Positions 18,801 to 27,088 of a DNA stretch of 64,000 nt are shown one piece after another (positions within the stretch are counted from its first letter, which is position 1; each line of letters opens with the position of its first letter). The notes beneath the pieces were generated by a model. That model made no database searches. It was not told the DNA's origin and saw only the letters and a list, made by a program, of their open reading frames with translations. Origin of the DNA: Tenacibaculum sp. 190524A05c (GTDB lineage: Bacteria > Bacteroidota > Bacteroidia > Flavobacteriales > Flavobacteriaceae); the NCBI RefSeq assembly GCF_964036595.1, contig NZ_OZ038523.1, positions 62,001 through 126,000 of the forward strand, given 5' to 3'. A program made the position numbers and the translations under genes.

Positions 18801-21800
18801 AGTACAAAAACTTTAGATTTTACAATTAATCAACCGGATGAGTTATTAGTTAGTTTTAATACAAATCCAGTAACAACAAGATGTAACGGAGAAACAACAG
18901 TACTTAACCCGACAATAAGTGGTGGGTTTTTGTCGACTCCAACAACTGATTATACTTATGCTTGGTCATTAGCTAATGATCCAACAAATACAGTTATCCA
19001 TACAGAAAGAAGCTTAATTCGAGGAAAAGGTAGATACAAGTTAGTGGTGACTGATTCGAATGGAAACTTTAATTCTGCAACTGTTGAAGTAGTAGATAAC
19101 CCACTTTTAGAAATACAGTATACTGCATCAGATGTAAGCAATGTTAGTTGTTTTGGAGGTAATGATGGAAGCATAAACGTTAGTGTAACAGGAGGAACAG
19201 GATCGTATGATTATAAATGGAGTAACAATGCAACAACTCAAGATCTTAATAATCTTACAGCAGGATCATATACGTTAACAGTTGAAGATACTAATGGATG
19301 TAAGGCTGATGTAACTATAGTAATTACAGAGCCAGCAACAAGTGTGGCTATTGATACAAGTTCAGAAAATATAGTTAATGTAACAGGTTTCGGAAAGTCT
19401 GATGGAAGTATTACAGTTTTAGGCTTAGCAGATTCAGGGACACCATTTGTTGATGTTTCAGGAACAAAATATTATCAGTATTCATTAGCAAACAAAGTTA
19501 CTGGAGTTGTAGTAGGTACAACAAGTACAGTAACAGGGTTAGCAGGTTCAGTTTCAGGAATTGTTTATACAATGACAGTAACTGATGCTAATGGATGTTC
19601 AGTAAGTAAGGATTATACAATTACTCAACCCGAAGCATTAGTTGTTAGTGTAGTTGTTAGTAGTGAGATTGCATGTAATGGAGAACAAGGAACATTGAGT
19701 TCTACAGTTACAGGAGGATTCTTAAATCCAAGTTCGAATTATACCTATGCATGGTCATTAGCAAGTGATGCTACAAATACTGTAATCGGAACCAATAGTA
19801 CCTTAACAGCAGTAGCAGGAAGTTATAAGTTAGTTGTAACTGATTCAAATGGAAATACTGCTGAATTTACAGCTACATTAACTGAAAACCCACTTTTAGA
19901 AATACAGTATACTGCATCAGATGTAAGCAATGTTAGTTGTTTTGGAGGTAATGATGGAAGCATAAACGTTAGTGTAACAGGAGGAACAGGGTCGTATGAT
20001 TATAAATGGAGTAACAATGCAACAACTGAAGACCTTAATAATCTTACAGCAGGATCATATAAGTTAACAGTTGAAGATACTAATGGATGTAAGGCTGATG
20101 TAACTATAGTAATTACAGAGCCAGCAACAAGTGTGGCTATTGATACAAGTTCAGAAAATATAGTTAATGTAACAGGTTTCGGAAAGTCTGATGGAAGTAT
20201 TACAGTTTTAGGCTTAGCAGATTCAGGGACACCATTTGTTGATGTTTCAGGAACAAAATATTATCAGTATTCATTGGCAAACAAAGTTACTGGAGTTATA
20301 GTAGGTACAACAAGTACAGTAACAGGGTTAGCGGGTTCAGTTTCAGGAATTGTTTATACAATGACAGTAACTGATGCTAATGGATGTTCAGTAAGTAAGG
20401 ATTATACAATTACTCAACCCGAAGCATTAGTTGTTAGTGTAATTGTTAGTAGTGAGATTGCATGTAATGGAGAACAAGGAACGTTGAGTTCTACAGTTAC
20501 AGGAGGATTCTTAAATCCAAGTTCGAATTATACCTATGCATGGTCTTTAGCAAGTGATGCTACAAATACTGTAATCGGAACCAATAGTACCTTAACAGCA
20601 GTAGCAGGAAGTTATAAGTTAGTTGTAACTGATTCAAATGGAAATACTGCTGAATTTACAGCTACATTAACTGAAAATCCAGTATTAGCAATTTCATATA
20701 GTGCATCAGATGTAAGCAATGTTAGTTGTTTTGGAGGTAATGATGGAAGCATAAATGTTAGTGTAACAGGAGGAACAGGGTCGTATGATTATAAATGGAG
20801 TAACAATGCAACAACTGAAGACCTTAATAATCTTACAGCAGGATCATATACGTTAACAGTTGAAGATACTAATGGATGTAAGGCTGATGTAACTATAGTA
20901 ATTACAGAGCCAGCAACAAGTGTGGCTATTGATACAAGTTCAGAAAATATAGTTAATGTAACAGGTTTCGGAAAGTCTGATGGAAGTATTACAGTTTTAG
21001 GCTTAGCAGATTCAGGGACACCATTTGTTGATGTTTCAGGAACAAAATATTATCAGTATTCATTAGCAAACAAAGTTACTGGAGTTGTAGTAGGTACAAC
21101 AAGTACAGTAACAGGGTTAGCAGGTTCAGTTTCAGGAATTGTTTATACAATGACGGTAACTGATGCTAATGGATGTTCAGTAAGTAAAGATTATACAATT
21201 ACTCAACCCGAAGCATTAGTTGTTAGTATAGTTGTTAGTAGTGAGATTGCATGTAATGGAGAACAAGGAACGTTGAGTTCTACAGTTACAGGAGGATTCT
21301 TAAATCCAAGTTCGAATTATACCTATGCATGGTCATTAGCGAGTGATGCTACAAATACTGTAATCGGAACCAATAGTACCTTAACAGCAGTAGCAGGAAG
21401 TTATAAGTTAGTTGTAACTGATTCAAATGGAAACACTGCTGAATTTACAGCTACATTAACTGAAAATCCAGTATTAGCAATTTCATATAGTGCATCAGAT
21501 GTAAGCAATGTTACTTGTTATAACGGTAATGATGGAAGTATAAATATAACAGTGACTGGTGGTACAGGAGCAGGAACTTATACTTATGAATGGAGTAATG
21601 GTGCTACAACTGAAGATATTAATACTTTAGTTGCGGGGGATTATGAAATAAGAGTTACGGACAATAATGGTTGTAGAACTTCTCAAACGATAACAATTAC
21701 GCAGCCAGATACCTACGAAATAGTTGTGGACAAATTTGTGAGACCAACAGGATTTGGTGTTTCAAATGGTGAAATTTCATTAATAGTAAATGGAGGAACA

Positions 21801-24800
21801 GATCCTAAAACATATAGCTGGAAAAATGAATCAGGTACTGAATTCAGTACTTCATTAAATATTTCAGGTTTAGCAGCAGGGAAGTATTTCTTTACATCAA
21901 CTGATGCAAATAATTGTGTTCTTACAGCTGAATACAACTTAGATCAACCAGATCCATTATTAATTTCAATTAAAGAAATAGGAGCTATTCAATGTAATGG
22001 GGATAGTTCTGGAATGTTAGAGTTAGAAACTTCAGGAGGTTTTGGAGGTAATGTTTACTCTTGGTTCAATGCAACTACAAATACTCAAATAGGAGGAAAC
22101 TCAACTTCTATTTCGAATTTATTAGCAGGTTCGTATTACGTAAGAGTTGTTGATGCAGGTGGAAATGAAACTACAAGTACAACTTATACTATTACTCAAC
22201 CAACATTGTTACAAGTATCAAGTAGTAAAACAGATTTATCTTGTTTTGAAAGTTCAAATGGAGAAATTTCATTAACAGCTACCGGAGCCACAGGTCCATA
22301 TTTTTATAGGTCAAGAAAAGATGGAGGAGCCTATAGTTCTTGGATTCAATTCAATGGAAATACTACAATTTCAGGGTTAACTATAGGTACTTATGATGTT
22401 CAAATTAAAGATTCTAATGATTGCTTATTGAAGGATTCATCAGGATTTACGCAAACACTAAATTTTGTATTGACTCAACCAAACATTTTAGCAGTTACTG
22501 AGGTTATTACTAATGTTACTGGATTTGGTTTAAGTAATGGAGATGTAAATATCACAGTTACTGGAGGAACATTGCCATATAGTTTTATTTGGAAAAATGC
22601 TAGTGGAACAGTGATCGCAAATACAGAAGATGTTTCAAATCTTCCTGCGGGATCTTACAGTGTTGATATTGAAGATGCTCAAGGATGTACAATATCTGAT
22701 AGTTATACTATTACTCAGCCTGATTTATTGGTAATTTCAATCAGAGAGATTGGAGCTATTCAGTGTAATGGAGATACTTCAGGTACTTTAGAATTAGAAA
22801 CTACTGGAGGAATTGGAGGAAATGTATTTACTTGGTTTGATGCAAGTAGTAATACTCAAATTGGAAGTAATTCATCTACAATTACTAATTTATCTGCAGG
22901 ATCATACTATGTTAGAGTAGTTGATGCCAATGGTAATCAAGCAACAAGTTCTACATATACAATAACCGAACCTACGTTGTTACAAGTATCAAGTAGTAAA
23001 ACAGATTTATCATGTTTTGAAAGTGCCAATGGAGAAATTTCATTGACAGCTACGGGAGCAACAGGTCCATATTTCTATAGATATAGAAAAGATGGAGGAG
23101 CTTATGGAGCATGGAATCAATTCGCTGGTTCAACAACTTTATCAGGATTATCAATCGGTAATTATGATGTTCAGGTAAGAGATTCTAATAATTGTGTTTT
23201 ACAGGAATCAGGATCAGATAAAATAATTTCATACACATTAACACAACCAGATATTTTAGCAGTTACTGAAATTATTACTAATGTTACTGGATTTGGTTTA
23301 AGTAATGGAGATTTAAATATCACTGTTACTGGAGGAACATTACCTTATAAATTTACATGGAAAGACGCTAGCGGAACAGTTATCGCAAATACAGAAGATG
23401 TTTCAAATCTTCCTGCGGGATCTTACAGTATTGATATAGAAGATGCTCAAGGATGTACAATATCTGATAGTTATACTATTACGCAGCCTGATTTATTGGT
23501 AATTTCAATCAGAGAGATTGGAGCTATTCAATGTAATGGAGATACTTCAGGTACTTTAGAATTAGAAACTACCGGTGGAATTGGAGGAAATGTATTTACT
23601 TGGTTCGATGCAAGTAGTAATACTCAAATTGGAAGTAATTCAACTACAATTACTAATTTATCTGCAGGATCATACTATGTTAGAGTAGTTGATGCTAATG
23701 GTAATCAAGCAACAAGTTCTACATATACAATAACAGAACCTTCGTTGTTACAAATATCAAGTAGTAAAACAGATTTATCATGTTTTGAAAGTGCCAATGG
23801 AGAAATTTCATTGACAGCTACTGGAGCAACAGGTCCATATTTCTATAGATATAGAAAAGATGGAGGAGCTTATGGAGCATGGAATCAATTCGCTGGTTCA
23901 ACAACATTATCAGGATTATCAATCGGTAATTATGATGTTCAGGTAAGAGATTCTAATAATTGTGTTTTACAAGAATCAGGATCAGATAAAATAATTTCAT
24001 ACACATTAACACAACCAGATATTTTAGCGGTTACAGAGGTTATCACTAATGTTACTGGATTTGGTTTAAGTAATGGAGATGTAAATATCACAGTTACTGG
24101 AGGAACTTTACCTTATAACTTTACATGGAAAGACGCTAGCGGAACAGTTATCGCAAATACAGAGGATATTTCAAATTTAATAGCTGGTTCATATAGTTTA
24201 GAATTAATAGATGCTCAAGGATGTATTGTTAATAGAACTTATACTATTACACAACCAGACGCATTACAAGTTCAAGTAACACAGCAAAGTATTGTATTAT
24301 GTAAGGATGATAATACGGCAAATATATCATCTGTAGTAACAGGTGGGGTTTTACCATATTCATATCAATGGTTCGCACAAGGAAACACTAATATTCTAGA
24401 TACTTCTTCTAGTTTAAGTGGAATTGGTGTTGGTACGTATTATGTAATAGTAACTGATGCACAAAACAATGTTACACAGAGTTCGAATGTTACAGTTACA
24501 GAGCCTGAAGTGTTAGCTGTTACCTTAGATGCACAAAGTGCAGGGTGTGGAACAGATAACGATTGGACAATTACCGCGAATCCAACAGGAGGAACGCCAC
24601 CATATAGTTATTTCTGGAATTCAGGTGAGAAAACTCAAACTATTCAAAACAAATCCTTAGGAACTTACTTTGTTTACATTACTGATGCTAACGGTTGTCA
24701 GATTACTGAAAACATTGTACTTGAAAATAATTCGCCGCTTAATGTTCAAGAGACAATTACAGATATTATTTGTTTTAATGAATGTACAGGTGAGATTGAT

Positions 24801-25727
24801 TTAACTATTGAAGGAGGAGTTGCTCCTTATTCTATAGTATGGAGTTCAGGTCAAACAACAGAGAACATTTCTGGATTATGCAGTGGCGAGTACACTGTTC
24901 AAATTACGGATTTAGCTGGTTGTAGTATTGTGAAAACATATTCATTACAAAATCCTGCTGAAATTACATTTGAACTAATTCCTAATGATGTAACACTTTG
25001 TGTGGGAGAATCAATTGAGTATGACGTAACCATGAACGGAGTTGTTGATTACAGTTGGACATCTACTAATGGATTTACAAGTAACGATAGTGTTGTAGAA
25101 TTATCAGAAGAAGGAGAATATACGTTAACGATAACAACCACTGAAGGATGTACAGTATCTAAATCTGTAACAATCACAAAGTCAGATGCAGTTGTCGATG
25201 CACAATTTATAGTGTCTTCTCAAGCTTTTGTTGGTGAAGAAATAGCAATTATAAATTTATCCAACCCAATTAGTTCTGAAGTAGAATGGGAAATTCCTTC
25301 GAATGTTGAAGTAATTCAGAAGGAAAAAGAAGGATTAATACTTAAGTTCAATGCTCCAGGAGACTATGTACTTTCTTTAAAATCAATTGAAGGAAATTGT
25401 ACTAAGAAAGCAACTAAAACAATTACTGTTTTAAAAGAGAGATTCTTAACAGATGTAGGAGATGCTGCAACACCATTTATTAAAGAGTTCAAAGTGTATG
25501 CAAATCCAAACCAAGGACAGTTTAAAGTAGATGTTGAACTAGAGAAGGAAGCAGAAATATCGTTAAGATTATTCGGCTTAGGTGCAAATAATGTGGTAGT
25601 TGATAAAACTTTGAATGGACAGAAAGAATATACTGTAGATTATGATATGAATACATCTGCAGGAATTTATATCCTTTTATTAGAAACACCTAAAGCTAAA
25701 AGAATAAGAAAAGTAATTATTGAATAA
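15858..25727 (+). CDS. Giant SprB-repeat adhesin with T9SS type A sorting domain
   Basis: A 3289-residue secreted adhesin. The ATG at 15858 is preferred over 15822 because it starts a standard signal peptide (MKNLKNLILLFVLL, cut near FGQ). I count about 34 SprB-type modules, each with a CxGxxDGxI-like opening, a VTGGTxxYxYxW core and a DxNGC...TEP/TQP end. Two stretches are recent tandem triplications (19104-21470 and 21951-24257). Ig/PKD-like modules follow, and the last 80 residues are a T9SS type A sorting domain (YANPNQGQF ... AGIYILLLE ... RKVIIE). SprB of Flavobacterium johnsoniae, a gliding adhesin, is the best-known relative and is about twice as long. This protein should be exported by the T9SS to the cell surface. 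Its stop overlaps the next ATG. Confidence 0.9.
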   Translation: MKNLKNLILLFVLLISSTFNLFGQTPDPADDNNIYYQITINGPSAVLSSGLSESAPIQSTNATTGAVNITASGGTPPYRYFLYKSGTSAHVATGSIASNNGSQEITGLGHGTYYVDIYDANYSGSLTNPTYSASNCNNKRSTTVLLANPNPLFINASIRTVIDCKGEKGAINVDVKGGVQPTVNSGNYRVELLLGGVLQATKFASFNATTNQRVFFDNLSAGNYSVRVTDRFINNTDTQSLSEPSAFVTFQKITNSEVDATCNGVSNGKVTVKAGGGTPPYSVFLDGSSSAYATFSTTSNFQITGLGAKSYTLKVKDSNGCTPVGDPTYTFTIGEPDELQAINPIATTTVSQGTSSGGTIQVEVIGGTEAYTYELKQGSTTYTNFTIESLPGNREKVKFLNLSKGTYSFKVTDSKGCEDTITSIQVKNPAILEIPFTSANATCFGTDGNINISASGGFTNNYRYEWFKKSGATFNKLNSLTGNSENISAGIYKITVSVLSTSNSVLESKDTPEITITQPTQITLDSSTAITHLGCKGNGSGAITLGNVTGGTPLSGNNYNYSWTNSSWSTNRTTRNLTGLAAGVYEVTISDAVAGCSITRSFTVEEPSSELTVSLRGAVTNPSINSANLGGVAPDGKIEVNVSGGWGDYTYKWTNGSGTVVSTDKDLLNVGAGIYSLEVTDKDGRGNTCVDTSIMETLTEPAELKITINTRTGGELFCNGNSDGSLEVSVTGGTGNYNYAWYKKNGASRDFISGQSGTINDSTLATITGLSAGTYGVRINMTNANGTVINYSNPDFNLTEPTKLELNRANVQVNTIDCFGESGSVTIAATGGTQNYIYFLSKNSVLTNPSGTAFTGTSTTVSGLSEGTYSIEIRDQNGCRIRKSDNSLDTIDFTLTEPDELQIISGSTVATDASGFNIADGTIMLAVNGGTPSYFYRISRGGAAYSSWTTFNSSTVITGLAADNYSVQIKDANDCLLKESGSTKTLDFTINQPDELLVSFNTNPVTTRCNGETTVLNPTISGGFLSTPTTDYTYAWSLANDPTNTVIHTERSLIRGKGRYKLVVTDSNGNFNSATVEVVDNPLLEIQYTASDVSNVSCFGGNDGSINVSVTGGTGSYDYKWSNNATTQDLNNLTAGSYTLTVEDTNGCKADVTIVITEPATSVAIDTSSENIVNVTGFGKSDGSITVLGLADSGTPFVDVSGTKYYQYSLANKVTGVVVGTTSTVTGLAGSVSGIVYTMTVTDANGCSVSKDYTITQPEALVVSVVVSSEIACNGEQGTLSSTVTGGFLNPSSNYTYAWSLASDATNTVIGTNSTLTAVAGSYKLVVTDSNGNTAEFTATLTENPLLEIQYTASDVSNVSCFGGNDGSINVSVTGGTGSYDYKWSNNATTEDLNNLTAGSYKLTVEDTNGCKADVTIVITEPATSVAIDTSSENIVNVTGFGKSDGSITVLGLADSGTPFVDVSGTKYYQYSLANKVTGVIVGTTSTVTGLAGSVSGIVYTMTVTDANGCSVSKDYTITQPEALVVSVIVSSEIACNGEQGTLSSTVTGGFLNPSSNYTYAWSLASDATNTVIGTNSTLTAVAGSYKLVVTDSNGNTAEFTATLTENPVLAISYSASDVSNVSCFGGNDGSINVSVTGGTGSYDYKWSNNATTEDLNNLTAGSYTLTVEDTNGCKADVTIVITEPATSVAIDTSSENIVNVTGFGKSDGSITVLGLADSGTPFVDVSGTKYYQYSLANKVTGVVVGTTSTVTGLAGSVSGIVYTMTVTDANGCSVSKDYTITQPEALVVSIVVSSEIACNGEQGTLSSTVTGGFLNPSSNYTYAWSLASDATNTVIGTNSTLTAVAGSYKLVVTDSNGNTAEFTATLTENPVLAISYSASDVSNVTCYNGNDGSINITVTGGTGAGTYTYEWSNGATTEDINTLVAGDYEIRVTDNNGCRTSQTITITQPDTYEIVVDKFVRPTGFGVSNGEISLIVNGGTDPKTYSWKNESGTEFSTSLNISGLAAGKYFFTSTDANNCVLTAEYNLDQPDPLLISIKEIGAIQCNGDSSGMLELETSGGFGGNVYSWFNATTNTQIGGNSTSISNLLAGSYYVRVVDAGGNETTSTTYTITQPTLLQVSSSKTDLSCFESSNGEISLTATGATGPYFYRSRKDGGAYSSWIQFNGNTTISGLTIGTYDVQIKDSNDCLLKDSSGFTQTLNFVLTQPNILAVTEVITNVTGFGLSNGDVNITVTGGTLPYSFIWKNASGTVIANTEDVSNLPAGSYSVDIEDAQGCTISDSYTITQPDLLVISIREIGAIQCNGDTSGTLELETTGGIGGNVFTWFDASSNTQIGSNSSTITNLSAGSYYVRVVDANGNQATSSTYTITEPTLLQVSSSKTDLSCFESANGEISLTATGATGPYFYRYRKDGGAYGAWNQFAGSTTLSGLSIGNYDVQVRDSNNCVLQESGSDKIISYTLTQPDILAVTEIITNVTGFGLSNGDLNITVTGGTLPYKFTWKDASGTVIANTEDVSNLPAGSYSIDIEDAQGCTISDSYTITQPDLLVISIREIGAIQCNGDTSGTLELETTGGIGGNVFTWFDASSNTQIGSNSTTITNLSAGSYYVRVVDANGNQATSSTYTITEPSLLQISSSKTDLSCFESANGEISLTATGATGPYFYRYRKDGGAYGAWNQFAGSTTLSGLSIGNYDVQVRDSNNCVLQESGSDKIISYTLTQPDILAVTEVITNVTGFGLSNGDVNITVTGGTLPYNFTWKDASGTVIANTEDISNLIAGSYSLELIDAQGCIVNRTYTITQPDALQVQVTQQSIVLCKDDNTANISSVVTGGVLPYSYQWFAQGNTNILDTSSSLSGIGVGTYYVIVTDAQNNVTQSSNVTVTEPEVLAVTLDAQSAGCGTDNDWTITANPTGGTPPYSYFWNSGEKTQTIQNKSLGTYFVYITDANGCQITENIVLENNSPLNVQETITDIICFNECTGEIDLTIEGGVAPYSIVWSSGQTTENISGLCSGEYTVQITDLAGCSIVKTYSLQNPAEITFELIPNDVTLCVGESIEYDVTMNGVVDYSWTSTNGFTSNDSVVELSEEGEYTLTITTTEGCTVSKSVTITKSDAVVDAQFIVSSQAFVGEEIAIINLSNPISSEVEWEIPSNVEVIQKEKEGLILKFNAPGDYVLSLKSIEGNCTKKATKTITVLKERFLTDVGDAATPFIKEFKVYANPNQGQFKVDVELEKEAEISLRLFGLGANNVVVDKTLNGQKEYTVDYDMNTSAGIYILLLETPKAKRIRKVIIE
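19104..21470 (+). repeat. Three tandem 789-bp repeats within the adhesin gene
   Basis: Three head-to-tail copies of exactly 789 bp (263 codons) begin at 19104, 19893 and 20682 and end at 21470. Each encodes three SprB-type modules. The copies are nearly identical, with only scattered single-base differences, many of them silent. This points to recent amplification or gene conversion. The unit length is a multiple of three, so gain or loss of copies keeps the reading frame. Confidence 0.95.
21951..24257 (+). repeat. Three tandem ~770-bp repeats within the adhesin gene
   Basis: A second, independent triplication. Copies start at 21951, 22722 and 23490 (771, 768 and 768 bp) and each encodes three SprB-type modules, opening with EIGAIQCNGD, SKTDLSCFES and NVTGFGLSNGD in turn. 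The first copy has diverged most. The second and third are nearly identical over long stretches. Confidence 0.9.
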
Positions 25728-27082
25728 TGAGGAGAGTACTATATTTTTTATTAGTTAGTATCGCTTTTGTTGCTTGTATTGATGAAGTAGCATTACCAGT
25801 AGAGGCTAAATTTGAAACTGAGATTGTTGATGGAGATAATTCTGCACCGGTAAGAGTTAAAATTACTAACGAAACAGAGGGAGCAGATACTTACAGTTGG
25901 TCTTTTGAAGGAGGAAACCCAAGTACTTCTTCCGATAGGAATCCTGGAACTATAATCTATGAGCAAGAAGGAGAATATACAATTATTCTAGAAGCAAGTA
26001 ATAGAGATGGAAGTATTGATAGACAAGAAGTAAATATTCAAGTTAAACCAGCTATTAATATCGGCTTTACAGCTACAATTATCGATAATAATTTTTCTCC
26101 TGTAGAGGTTAAAATTGTAAATACTACTCAAGGAGCTACTTCATTTAATTGGACTTTTGAAGGAGGTAATCCAGCATCTTCAACAGACGAAAATCCTTCA
26201 AATGTAATTTTTACAACTCCTGGAGAACATAAAATCAAGCTTCAAGTAAGTAATGGTGAGGAACAATTTGAAATGGAAGAAACCATTGAAGTTGCTCCAT
26301 TATTAGTTGCAGATTTTGATTATTCAGTAGCACCAGAAGATGATGACTTTCAAGTTCCTGTAAAACTTTCTTTAGAAAATAAAAGTATTAGTGCTACTAA
26401 TTATGCTTGGACCTTTCAAGGAGCAAGTATCAATTCTTCAATGGAAGAAAATCCTGAAATTGAATTTACAACTCCTGGAGTTTATAATATAGAGCTGAAG
26501 TCATCAAACAGTAAAGTTGAAGAGACTATCACCAAAACTATAGAGGTTTTTGAGAATACTAATCTTAGAGTTTTAGAAAATGTTGAATTAGGAATTAATA
26601 CAGCTCATAATGACAATATTAAAGGAGCTTATTATTCAACAGAAAGCAGAACGGTGTACACAAAGGATGAAGTTACGGATGAAATAGGTAAAACTATAGA
26701 TATTGCCTTCTTTGGATTAAATAGCGACTTTACATTTAATCGATTTGTGAGTCCAGATGATGTTCAGTCATTCGCTTTTGAGGCGGTACCAAATGCTACA
26801 AAAACTAAATTTATCAATCGCTTAGAAGATTGTAATTGCGGAATCAGTTTCACAAGTAGTGATTTTGATGCGATGATAAACGATACTTCAATCAAAGATT
26901 TGGTAATAACAGAAACACCAGAAGGACTAAAAGAGTTCGATAATACTGTACTTCCAAGAATTATTATTTTCCAAACGGCAAGTAATAAAAAGGGAGTTAT
27001 AAAAATAAAAGAGTTTGTTAACGACGGACTAAACTCATTTATAAGAGTTGATATAAAAATGCAAAAAGAGGCTAACCAATAA
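25727..27082 (+). CDS. PKD-repeat lipoprotein
   Basis: A 451-residue lipoprotein with lipobox FVAC (Cys17). Three PKD-type modules follow (about residues 25-110, 112-195 and 197-290), each with the signature TYSWSFEGGNP or a close variant and an ending of the type GEYTIILEASN. The C-terminal 160 residues are a separate domain with a CNC motif (DCNCGISF, about 364-371) that I do not recognise. PKD domains usually mediate protein-protein or surface contacts. Lying between the adhesin and the toxin, with a TAATG overlap to the adhesin and only 6 nt to the toxin gene, it is a plausible membrane-anchored adaptor. That role is inferred. Confidence 0.8.
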   Translation: MRRVLYFLLVSIAFVACIDEVALPVEAKFETEIVDGDNSAPVRVKITNETEGADTYSWSFEGGNPSTSSDRNPGTIIYEQEGEYTIILEASNRDGSIDRQEVNIQVKPAINIGFTATIIDNNFSPVEVKIVNTTQGATSFNWTFEGGNPASSTDENPSNVIFTTPGEHKIKLQVSNGEEQFEMEETIEVAPLLVADFDYSVAPEDDDFQVPVKLSLENKSISATNYAWTFQGASINSSMEENPEIEFTTPGVYNIELKSSNSKVEETITKTIEVFENTNLRVLENVELGINTAHNDNIKGAYYSTESRTVYTKDEVTDEIGKTIDIAFFGLNSDFTFNRFVSPDDVQSFAFEAVPNATKTKFINRLEDCNCGISFTSSDFDAMINDTSIKDLVITETPEGLKEFDNTVLPRIIIFQTASNKKGVIKIKEFVNDGLNSFIRVDIKMQKEANQ

Positions 27083-27088
27083 AAAGTT

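Noticed and set aside
19104..24257. Tandem repeats as a CRISPR array or mobile element
   Set aside because: The units are 768-789 bp, in frame with a protein, contain no spacers and have no transposase or terminal inverted repeats.
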